A stretch of 45,215 nucleotides of DNA from a virus. The notes under the pieces are model-generated. The model worked only from the letters and a program-made list of their open reading frames with translations. It made no database searches and was not told where the DNA came from. The position numbers and the translations under genes are program-made. Shown here in pieces: positions 1-6,119 of this stretch (the first letter of the stretch is position 1; every line of letters begins with the position of its first letter). The stretch is taken from positions 1 through 45,215 of the IMG/VR virus record IMGVR_UViG_3300008735_000019. The stretch is one strand, 5' to 3'.

Positions 1-359
1 CCTTTTTTAATTGTATAAGGTTTAGTATCTTTTAATATTTTATCTATAATACTTACTGCAGCACCAGTTCCACCTATACCAACAATAGCACCAAAGCCAC
101 CTTTTCTTAATTTTTGTATTCTTTCTCTATCTGCTGCTTTTAATTTTTTAAGTCTATTTTTAGCAGTATCTAATTTTTTATTAGCATTACTAAAACCATG
201 ATGTTTTATATCTTTTGTTTTTTGTTTATTTAACTGTTTAATATTCTTTTGTACTTTTTGAATTTCATCTTTATTAGATTTTAATCCATCCCAAAGTTTT
301 TTAATTTTTTTAAAACCCCATACTACTGCTTGTCCTTTACTTTTTGGTATATCTGCCAT
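1..359 (-). CDS. N-terminal part of a virion-associated protein, open at left edge
   Basis: Starts at 359 behind a clear ribosome site (GGAGTAAAGTA then ATG) and stays open for 119 codons to base 1. The product is Lys-rich and helical, with a predicted coiled coil at about residues 25-80 and a Gly/Ala/Ile hydrophobic patch at about 88-107. If the molecule is circular, the frame passes through Gly-Tyr-Gln-Ser into the ORF that begins at 45205, giving one protein of about 517 residues. The upstream 67-aa gene ends at 360, directly adjacent, so it belongs to the late minus-strand operon. Function unknown. Position between the tail adaptor block and the 1442-aa protein suggests an internal virion or tail protein. 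Confidence 0.7.
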   Translation of the reverse strand, partial: MADIPKSKGQAVVWGFKKIKKLWDGLKSNKDEIQKVQKNIKQLNKQKTKDIKHHGFSNANKKLDTAKNRLKKLKAADRERIQKLRKGGFGAIVGIGGTGAAVSIIDKILKDTKPYTIKK

Positions 360-563
360 TTACTTTACTCCTATATTAGATACTTCATTTAAGTTAGTTT
401 TAAAAGATTCTCCTTCAGGATATTTCTCATCTGTTACAGCTTCTATAGGACCACCATGAACTTGAGGTCCTTTACGAGCTGCACCAAAACCTTGACCAGT
501 TGGTTTCCCATTTATCTCTTCAAGTTTTGCAGGTCTTTGTAGTATTGTATGTGGTCCTAACAT
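360..563 (-). CDS. small hypothetical protein, late operon
   Basis: A 67-aa, Gly/Pro/Lys-containing protein with no hydrophobic segment. I do not recognise it. Its stop abuts the start of the next gene at 359, and its ribosome site (AAGGAAAAAATAAA) lies in the Lys codons closing the 25-aa ORF upstream. It sits in the run of small genes between the tail adaptor and the internal virion proteins, so a minor structural role is possible but unproven. Confidence 0.6.
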   Translation of the reverse strand: MLGPHTILQRPAKLEEINGKPTGQGFGAARKGPQVHGGPIEAVTDEKYPEGESFKTNLNEVSNIGVK

Positions 564-564
564 T

Positions 565-642
565 TTATTTTTTCCTTTTCTTTTTTTTCTTTTTATTTTT
601 TGGTTTCATTATTTGTTGTCTAATACTAGCTCTATTTACCAT
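565..642 (-). CDS. 25-aa highly basic peptide
   Basis: ATG at 642 overlaps the stop of the 76-aa gene, and the stop is just before the next start at 563, so it fills the gap exactly. The last 14 residues are nearly all Lys/Arg. The composition recalls the Lys-rich tails of the two genes upstream but lacks their GWGKARY ending. It may be a degenerate copy of that tail or a nucleic-acid-binding peptide. Short length makes it uncertain. Confidence 0.45.
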   Translation of the reverse strand: MVNRASIRQQIMKPKNKKKKKKRKK

Positions 643-862
643 ATCTAGCTTTTCCCCAACCTCTAGGTTTTTTCTTAGTTTTTTTTCTTTTTATTTTCTT
701 TTCTATTTGCCCACCTTCTTTAAATAATGGTACACCTGAATAAGCATTCATTATCATATCAGCAAGTTCAGTTGCAGTCCAATATTTAAATAAAGGATCT
801 ACAACTTTAGATGCATGAGATTCTTTATATTTATTCCATAAAGATTTTTTTTTATCAGCCAC
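632..862 (-). CDS. small protein with basic C-terminal cassette (copy 2)
   Basis: A 76-aa protein with an N-terminal helical part and, from about residue 50, a tail reading GGQI, a Lys/Arg-rich stretch, then KKKPRGWGKARYG. The same tail ends the neighbouring 71-aa gene while the front halves differ, so the tail looks like a shared module. The two genes overlap (862). Known family: none I can name. A DNA- or capsid-binding role for the basic tail is inference. Confidence 0.65.
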   Translation of the reverse strand: MADKKKSLWNKYKESHASKVVDPLFKYWTATELADMIMNAYSGVPLFKEGGQIEKKIKRKKTKKKPRGWGKARYGK

Positions 863-1077
863 TAATTAGCTCCTTTATATCTAGCTTTACCCCAACCTCT
901 AGGTTTCTTTTTAGATCTTTTTCTTTTCTTTTTTATTTGTCCACCTGTTTTATTTGGTTTTAAATCTTTTGTTTTAAATAATTCAAGTTGCATCATTTCT
1001 TTATCAATAATATCTATTATATTCCCATCTTCGTCTAAAACTAAAATTTGATCTTCATTATCATTATCGTTAGCCAT
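862..1077 (-). CDS. small protein with basic C-terminal cassette (copy 1)
   Basis: A 71-aa protein. The N-terminal 35 residues are acidic (Asp/Glu/Asn-rich), followed by GGQI, a Lys/Arg run and KKKPRGWGKARY, matching the end of the next gene. The start at 1077 overlaps the stop of the tail adaptor gene. The acid-front, basic-tail layout is unusual. Function unknown; probably a minor virion or assembly protein from its position. Confidence 0.65.
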   Translation of the reverse strand: MANDNDNEDQILVLDEDGNIIDIIDKEMMQLELFKTKDLKPNKTGGQIKKKRKRSKKKPRGWGKARYKGAN

Positions 1078-1757
1078 TAGTTAGCTCCTTGTAGAACTGG
1101 ATTAGGACCACCAGCAGGACTAGCTGGACTTTCCATATCATCCTGTCTAGTACGTCTAGCTTGATTACGTAATCCATCTATGGAATTTTTATACTTACCT
1201 TCCCAAACTTGAATAGTATTAAAATCTTTTATAAAATAATTAGCTTCTATCATACATGCATTAAATAAAGCATTGTAACAAAACTCACTAAAGTAATTAG
1301 AAGTTGTTGCACTTGTACCTGTTGCACTTGATAAAGCTAATGGTCTTTTTGTATATTGAATTTCTCCTGTTAATGTTGATGCAGGAGTAGGTACTATATA
1401 AATTGATGTATTATTTTTTCGTGCATAGTATCTGGGAGTACCAGTAGATGCACTTGCATATCCCCAAAAGTCTATTGCATATTCATAAGACCTTTGTAGT
1501 AAAGGAATTATATTAGATGAAGCACTTGTTTTAAAATTTACATTACGTATAACTAATGCTCCAGCAGGTAAACTTACTACTGGATCTGAAGCTGTAAATG
1601 TAAATGAAGAATAATAATCAAGCCCTGAATCATCTAATTCTTTCATTAAACGATTTTCAGCTTTTTCAATCATATAAGGAATATGATCTGAAAACTCTGT
1701 TGAATTATTCTCTATTGTATTTATAATGTCATCTTTAAGATAAGAATAAGCTGGCAT
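1077..1757 (-). CDS. head-tail adaptor / tail tubular protein A-like
   Basis: A 226-aa protein. The N-terminal half shows the helix-rich opening (DDIINTIENN, then MIEKAENRLMKEL), a beta section around LPAGALVIRNVNF, and a C-terminal helical part (FSEFCYNALFNACMIEA) typical of gp11-like tail tubular A/adaptor proteins of T7-like and related marine phages. These proteins form the ring below the portal. The gene follows the major capsid gene by two small steps, the usual place. Family assignment is from overall pattern, not a decisive motif. Confidence 0.6.
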   Translation of the reverse strand: MPAYSYLKDDIINTIENNSTEFSDHIPYMIEKAENRLMKELDDSGLDYYSSFTFTASDPVVSLPAGALVIRNVNFKTSASSNIIPLLQRSYEYAIDFWGYASASTGTPRYYARKNNTSIYIVPTPASTLTGEIQYTKRPLALSSATGTSATTSNYFSEFCYNALFNACMIEANYFIKDFNTIQVWEGKYKNSIDGLRNQARRTRQDDMESPASPAGGPNPVLQGAN

Positions 1758-1761
1758 GTAA

Positions 1762-2031
1762 TTATCCTAATAATAAAGTTACGCCACCATTAGCACCTGG
1801 AGCTGAACAACATACTGTTGCATCACACCTAATACCCATTTCTCCTATATAAATATCTGCTTGTCCACTTGCAGGAACTTGAAATTTTATTTTACTTCCA
1901 CCACTATCAGTAATATCAAAAGTTCCATTAACTGTAGAATATACATGTAAACCTATAATACGAGAAGTATTAGATGTTGTAACAATAACACCAGTACCTG
2001 CTAAAAATTTTGATGTAATATTTGTTGCCAT
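1762..2031 (-). CDS. small beta-rich structural protein, hypothetical
   Basis: An 89-aa protein with alternating Thr/Val/Ile/Gly residues that predict beta strands and no charged tail. It contains a CDATVCC Cys cluster. It lies directly after the capsid gene and its hairpin, with ribosome site AAAGGAAGAAAT before the ATG. I do not recognise the family. A capsid accessory or fibre role is only suggested by position. Confidence 0.6.
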   Translation of the reverse strand: MATNITSKFLAGTGVIVTTSNTSRIIGLHVYSTVNGTFDITDSGGSKIKFQVPASGQADIYIGEMGIRCDATVCCSAPGANGGVTLLLG

Positions 2032-2053
2032 ATTTCTTCCTTTAAAGTGTATA

Positions 2054-2081
2054 GAGAGAGAATAATTTCTTATCCTCTCTC
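2054..2081 (-). terminator. GNRA-capped hairpin after the capsid gene
   Basis: In the minus-strand transcript a 12-bp stem (GAGAGAGGATAA pairing with TTATTCTCTCTC, including one G-U pair) closes on a GAAA tetraloop. The G-U pair would be A-C on the other strand, so the fold belongs to the leftward transcript. Outer bases (GTATAT/TATAC) can extend it. No run of U follows, so it is an attenuator, partial terminator or mRNA-stability element rather than a classic terminator. Confidence 0.65.
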
Positions 2082-2093
2082 ATATACTATAGT

Positions 2094-3002
2094 TTATGCA
2101 CCAGCATTACCATACCAGCCACGCCAATCTGAAACACCAAAAGAATATCTTTCACGTGCTTTAAATCTTAGGTTGCCAGTATCGAAGTCTGGTTCCATTT
2201 TAGTTTGTAAAGGTGTTCTTGTAAACATCTTAGTACCATTAGGTACATCAGTTTTAATGAACCAAGCATTGGTATCAGTAAAACGTCTGTTTACGAAGAA
2301 GCCATCTGGAAATACTCCCAAGTGTCTTACAGCATTGATGTCATTATTAGATCCACCAGGTGTACCTGGAGTATTTAATAATTGATCTGCTGTAAATAGT
2401 AAATCAACAGGAACATGTAAAGATACTGCAGAAGCACCAATTAAGATACCTCTATCATCTTTTGTTTTCTGTATTTGAATTACTGCACTTTCTAAAGTAC
2501 CTTCAGCTATTGCTGCAGCAGATGCTCTATTGTCTTGAGTTCCATCAGCAATAGTTGGGTGAGAAGCACTAAAGAATGCTACACCATCACCAATAGCAGA
2601 AGCTCCAGCAGTAAAGCCATTATTAAAGACTTTAGCAGCTTTTACTTGCTTGGTATTTGCCATTGCTCTTGCAAGACCTTTTGCACGTAACTTAGCGAAA
2701 GTATCATAGAGGTTATCCTCCATAGCTTCCTCTGTTACTGCAAAAGCTAGAGCTACTGTTTCGTTATCATAACGAGCTGTATATGATTCTTGTGCGTCAT
2801 CATAACTTACAGCAGCACCTTCTGTTTTATCTGGAGCAGTACCAAAACCTGTAAATAGAACTTCTTCCTCGAATGCTCGATCAGAATTTTCTATTTCAAA
2901 TAATGGTTTGTGCTCATCATTAACTTCGCCATACTCTGTTCCAAAGACTGCGTTCAATCCAGGAAGGAGTTCTTTGGCGATACTCGATCTATTTATAGCC
3001 AT
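2094..3002 (-). CDS. major capsid protein
   Basis: A 302-aa protein whose sequence (opening AINRSSIAKELLPGLNAVFG, then a central SASHP and a C-terminal RERYSFGVSDWRGW) matches the pattern of Mu gpT-type major head subunits with the HK97 fold. Hundreds of copies would form the shell. It follows the acidic scaffold-like gene and the decoration-like gene, and has a strong ribosome site (AAAGGAAATAGAAA then ATG). The hairpin after it and the promoter before the scaffold suggest a separately boosted capsid transcript. Confidence 0.85.
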   Translation of the reverse strand: MAINRSSIAKELLPGLNAVFGTEYGEVNDEHKPLFEIENSDRAFEEEVLFTGFGTAPDKTEGAAVSYDDAQESYTARYDNETVALAFAVTEEAMEDNLYDTFAKLRAKGLARAMANTKQVKAAKVFNNGFTAGASAIGDGVAFFSASHPTIADGTQDNRASAAAIAEGTLESAVIQIQKTKDDRGILIGASAVSLHVPVDLLFTADQLLNTPGTPGGSNNDINAVRHLGVFPDGFFVNRRFTDTNAWFIKTDVPNGTKMFTRTPLQTKMEPDFDTGNLRFKARERYSFGVSDWRGWYGNAGA

Positions 3003-3016
3003 TTTCTATTTCCTTT

Positions 3017-3631
3017 CTATGCTGAAGATGCAGTCGCTGTAACGTAGCGATCTCTATGCATGTTTAGCCATACTTCCACAATAGGATAAGCATCTGAATC
3101 AGCTTCTCCATCATCTTGCTTCTTACCTATGACTCTTAGTTGTTGTTCAGATTCTGCTCCACTCGCTGCTAACATATAGTAGCTTGACTGACCAGTTGTG
3201 GTATCACCAGAACTTGCAGTTGAACTTACAGTTACATTATAGTTTTTAACAACCATTAGTTCGTTTGCAGACAAAGACAGACTACATTGGATGTAATATG
3301 TCTGATTTGGATCAGTTATGATAAAGAACTTAACATCTGAATATCCATTCGCAGAGGTTCCTGTACCCCAATACCTACTAAACTTTTGCTCTCCATTATA
3401 TACATATGAGCAGCCAGCAAAAATCCCAGAGGGTTTTAGCGTACCAGCCACATGTGGTTGAATAGTAGCAAGATTAGCACCAGGTAAAACTACAGGATCG
3501 CCAGTAAAAATATTATTATTACAAGCACCACCTGAAGTAGGTGAGAAAATCTGCGTAAAGGAACCAGTATTATAAGCTCCATCTTTTTTACGAGCAGGAA
3601 CAAAACCACGAAACGCTTTAGTTGTTGACAT
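3017..3631 (-). CDS. probable head decoration or stabilisation protein
   Basis: A 204-aa protein rich in Gly/Ser/Thr, with predicted beta structure and no signal or membrane segment. It is encoded immediately before the major capsid gene with a strong ribosome site (AAGGAGACAAAAC then ATG), the usual position of decoration proteins. I cannot name the family; the role is inferred from position and composition. Confidence 0.6.
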   Translation of the reverse strand: MSTTKAFRGFVPARKKDGAYNTGSFTQIFSPTSGGACNNNIFTGDPVVLPGANLATIQPHVAGTLKPSGIFAGCSYVYNGEQKFSRYWGTGTSANGYSDVKFFIITDPNQTYYIQCSLSLSANELMVVKNYNVTVSSTASSGDTTTGQSSYYMLAASGAESEQQLRVIGKKQDDGEADSDAYPIVEVWLNMHRDRYVTATASSA

Positions 3632-3654
3632 GTTTTGTCTCCTTTTCTAAAGGA

Positions 3655-4146
3655 CTATTCCTGAAATCTAGGTGTTCGCCCTTTTATTGTTTGTGTTTTA
3701 CTAGTATTAGAAATGGGCATTCTAGAATTATTACCTCTCATCAGTTGTGAATTAACTGCATCCATTAACTGATCAGATTTTTTTCTATAGTGTTCACTTC
3801 TAGCTTTGTAGATTCTAGTAGGAATTTTTCCTAATGCAATATCTCCACGACAGATTGCTCCAGCATATCTACCTTCATCCCTAACGACAGATGTTGATCC
3901 AAGTTCAGGAACTTCGTCTTTTGAAACAAACTCCCATCCTTCTTGCAATTTCTTACCTATGTATTTATAATCTTCTTGACCTTTAAGAGTTATTCTTAAC
4001 CATCCAAGAGTCATACCTTCGTTGGCGAAACGATTTGTAACTGCTTCAGGAATATGAAGAGCATCTTGCTCCTCAAAAGTATATTCAGTTGTTTCTCTAT
4101 CTAAGTTCTCACGAGCTTCAGAACTACGTGTATTTGTTCGTGTCAT
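3655..4146 (-). CDS. hypothetical protein between scaffold and decoration genes
   Basis: The best start is the ATG at 4146, placed after GGAGGATAAAGTT; an ORF extending to 4188 would overlap the scaffold gene without a ribosome site. The 163-aa product has a central segment with a conserved look (WLRITLKGQEDYKYIGKKLQ, then GWEFV) followed by a basic C-terminus. I have no named family. Location within the head-assembly block suggests a morphogenesis role. Confidence 0.65.
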   Translation of the reverse strand: MTRTNTRSSEARENLDRETTEYTFEEQDALHIPEAVTNRFANEGMTLGWLRITLKGQEDYKYIGKKLQEGWEFVSKDEVPELGSTSVVRDEGRYAGAICRGDIALGKIPTRIYKARSEHYRKKSDQLMDAVNSQLMRGNNSRMPISNTSKTQTIKGRTPRFQE

Positions 4147-4150
4147 AACT

Positions 4151-5128
4151 TTATCCTCCACGCTGCATATTAATTGTAGTATACTCACCTTCAGCTTTAT
4201 CAGCTTTTAGTTTTTCTTCTGCATACTTTTCAAGTGGTACATTCCATTTATTAGCTAAACGAATATCTTCTTTAGATAGTTTAACTTTTTTATTAGAACC
4301 TGGAGAGCTGCGAGATGCTCCAGCTACTACTTGAGCAGGAGATGACGTTTTCCCCTGCTGACGAACTTCCTCGTTGGTTGTTGAAAACTTATGAGGAAAT
4401 GTTTCTTTTATCCTATTATTAACTTCCTGATAAAATTCAGGTTCTGTAGGACTAAAACCTTCTTCTTTTAATTCTGCATCTATTGCTAATGCAGCAGCAG
4501 TCATTACTCTATCAGCACCAAACCATTCATTTTTTGATGCCCAATCTTGTGCTTGAGGATCAGGTGTAGGTTGAGGTTGATATTGTGGTTGTTGTCTACC
4601 TATACCTTGAGTTTGTTGTGGCTGCTGTTGAAACTGTTGTTTATGTATTTGTACTGATTTTAAATCAGTTTGTACATCATTTAGTATTTCTTGAGCTTGT
4701 AAAACTTTTTGAGAATCACCTTCTTCATGTGCAACTTTATAAGCATTACGTGCTAACACTAATTTATCAGCTAATTGTTTTTCAGTAGTATCTAAATTTA
4801 CTCCTCTAGCATTTGTAAATTGTTGATTAACCTGATTTAATTGATGTGATAATTGTTCATTTTGTTGTATAACTTGAGCAATATGTTCATCACGTTCTTT
4901 ACGTTGTTTAACTAATTGACGTATTCGCTTTTGTGCTCCTTTAGTTTCAATACCTTCAAGCTCTTTGGGTACTTCTTCTTTTGGAAATTCTTCTTTTTCT
5001 TTAGTAGACGAAGTAGTTTTAATTTTTTCATTTTCTTCTCCTTCTACTTCATATTCTACTTTTTCTTTTTCTTCTTTTTTTTCTGGAACGACTTCATCCC
5101 ATTCTTCTTTTTTTTCTTCTTCAGACAT
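4151..5128 (-). CDS. probable capsid scaffold protein
   Basis: A 325-aa, very acidic protein with about 55 N-terminal residues dominated by Glu/Lys, then a long helical Gln-rich coiled-coil stretch (about 70-180) and a Lys-rich C-terminal segment. No hydrophobic segment. Composition, length and placement just upstream of the capsid genes are typical of internal scaffolds of podoviruses, which gather coat protein and are later lost. It has its own promoter (5180-5208) and ribosome site GGAAG. Confidence 0.75.
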   Translation of the reverse strand: MSEEEKKEEWDEVVPEKKEEKEKVEYEVEGEENEKIKTTSSTKEKEEFPKEEVPKELEGIETKGAQKRIRQLVKQRKERDEHIAQVIQQNEQLSHQLNQVNQQFTNARGVNLDTTEKQLADKLVLARNAYKVAHEEGDSQKVLQAQEILNDVQTDLKSVQIHKQQFQQQPQQTQGIGRQQPQYQPQPTPDPQAQDWASKNEWFGADRVMTAAALAIDAELKEEGFSPTEPEFYQEVNNRIKETFPHKFSTTNEEVRQQGKTSSPAQVVAGASRSSPGSNKKVKLSKEDIRLANKWNVPLEKYAEEKLKADKAEGEYTTINMQRGG

Positions 5129-5179
5129 AGTTCTTCCTTTCGTTGTTTACGAGACATACGACTTACGTATATACCTTAT

Positions 5180-5208
5180 ATTATACTACAAAAATTGAGT
5201 TAGTGCAA
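5180..5208 (-). promoter_or_regulatory. sigma70-type promoter for scaffold and capsid genes
   Basis: Leftward TTGCAC (5208-5203), 17-bp spacer, TATAAT (5185-5180). It lies in the only sizeable gap between GroES and the scaffold gene, about 50 bases before the scaffold start, so it can raise expression of the head genes. Confidence 0.7.
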
Positions 5209-5221
5209 GTTTTATGCACTA
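5201..5221 (-). repeat. inverted repeat over the end of GroES and the -35 box
   Basis: TAGTGCA at 5201-5207 and TGCACTA at 5215-5221 form a perfect 7-bp inverted repeat with a 7-base spacer. It overlaps the GroES stop and the -35 of the scaffold promoter, so it could be an operator or a weak 3' hairpin for the upstream message. No U-run follows. Confidence 0.45.
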
Positions 5222-5637
5222 CCTGCATGTAAATTAAAGGTTGGATCTAGATCTTTTGGATGTTCCACACGCATAATAATTTGATCATCAAATAATAATA
5301 TAAGACGAATACCCTTATATTTTATCTTTTGACCTGAATGTTTTCCATAACAAACATAATCACCTTTTTTACACCATTCACCTTTAGGAAATTTATCTTT
5401 ATCTTGATAAGCTAAATCTCCTAGAGCTACCACACGACCTACTGTAGTAAGATAGGACATGTCTTCCTTTGTTGAATCAGGTAATAGTATACCACCTTTT
5501 GTCTTTTCTTTAATTGAGACAGGTCTTACGAGTACATGAAAACCTGGAAGTTCAGGTAGAATATTTGGATCACTTTGATCTTCTTCTGTAATCCACATAT
5601 CATTCTTAATAGTCTTAGCTAATGATACCTGTTGCAT
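5212..5637 (-). CDS. groES: GroES-like co-chaperonin
   Basis: A 141-aa protein. After an N-terminal extension of about 28 residues it shows the GroES core: PGFHVLVRPV, then the mobile-loop region with KTKGGILLPDS, a GRVVALG strand, KKGDYVCYGKHSG, and a final RLILLFDDQIIMRV strand. GroES caps GroEL during protein folding; phage versions (such as T4 gp31) adapt the host chamber to capsid proteins. Here it sits between portal and scaffold genes, consistent with folding of coat protein. It overlaps the 65-aa gene by one base. At 141 aa it is longer than cellular GroES (about 97), mainly from the extra N-terminus. Confidence 0.88.
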   Translation of the reverse strand: MQQVSLAKTIKNDMWITEEDQSDPNILPELPGFHVLVRPVSIKEKTKGGILLPDSTKEDMSYLTTVGRVVALGDLAYQDKDKFPKGEWCKKGDYVCYGKHSGQKIKYKGIRLILLFDDQIIMRVEHPKDLDPTFNLHAGSA

Positions 5638-5834
5638 TAGTCTTCCTCTTCATCTGAATAGATACGTTTTTTAACAATATCTGTTAGTTTATTTCTGGAC
5701 CATTCAATTCCATAAATGTGCCCAACCATTTGTCTGTAATGAGCAAAATTATCTGATTGCCCTTCACAAACACCAGTTCTTAATTTATTGAGTTCGTCAT
5801 TAAATTCTTTAACAACCTCATCCCATATTTCCAT
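5637..5834 (-). CDS. small acidic hypothetical protein near portal
   Basis: A 65-aa protein, mostly helical, with a SDNFAHYRQMVGHIYGIEW core and an acidic SDEEED end. Genes of this size and look often sit beside the portal in related marine phages, from general memory and not a match I can run. It starts four bases after the PqqA-like gene and overlaps GroES, so it is co-translated. Function unknown. Confidence 0.65.
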   Translation of the reverse strand: MEIWDEVVKEFNDELNKLRTGVCEGQSDNFAHYRQMVGHIYGIEWSRNKLTDIVKKRIYSDEEED

Positions 5835-5838
5835 TTAA

Positions 5839-5913
5839 TTAGATTTCTGCACACATATAGCAGTTAATTTCTAATCCAACAGATATTTCTTTAATATTAG
5901 GTTTAGTCCACAT
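5839..5913 (-). CDS. pqqA: PqqA-like 24-aa peptide
   Basis: ATG at 5913 overlaps the stop of the preceding gene as TAATG and has a ribosome site (AAAGGAAAAAGATA). The 24-residue product begins MWTKP and carries Gly13, Glu15 and Tyr19 in the order G-L-E-I-N-C-Y, ending C-A-E-I. PqqA, the ribosomal precursor of the redox cofactor PQQ, has the same size, an N-terminal W and P, and a conserved E-x3-Y whose Glu and Tyr are cross-linked by the radical SAM enzyme PqqE. The EI, VG, E, Y and AEI positions match alphaproteobacterial PqqA well. No other pqq gene is in the window, so if functional it would rely on host PqqB-E. It could instead be a look-alike peptide with a structural role. Confidence 0.75.
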   Translation of the reverse strand: MWTKPNIKEISVGLEINCYMCAEI

Positions 5914-6119
5914 TATCTTTTTCCTTTCGTAGGACTTGGATATTTCCAAGCTTTATCTTCCCATTTTAAAGTTACACCTTTTTTAGGTCTACTACCATAG
6001 TCACTTTGTGACATCTTAGTATAATCTCCATACAAACCACCATCTTTATTAGGTACATGCATAGGTTTACCATTAGTAATACCTTTATCAACAGGATATG
6101 CTTTATTCCCTATTGGCAT
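5913..6119 (-). CDS. small basic hypothetical protein downstream of portal
   Basis: A 68-aa, Lys/Gly/Pro-rich protein with no hydrophobic stretch. It overlaps the 3' end of the portal gene by 17 bases and is coupled to the PqqA-like gene through TAATG. I do not recognise it. The composition suggests a partly disordered minor protein. Confidence 0.6.
   Translation of the reverse strand: MPIGNKAYPVDKGITNGKPMHVPNKDGGLYGDYTKMSQSDYGSRPKKGVTLKWEDKAWKYPSPTKGKR

Noticed and set aside
4600-5120. Tandem repeat or CRISPR-like array in Gln/Glu-rich stretch
   Set aside because: The repeats are short codon runs in a low-complexity scaffold gene with no regular spacers.
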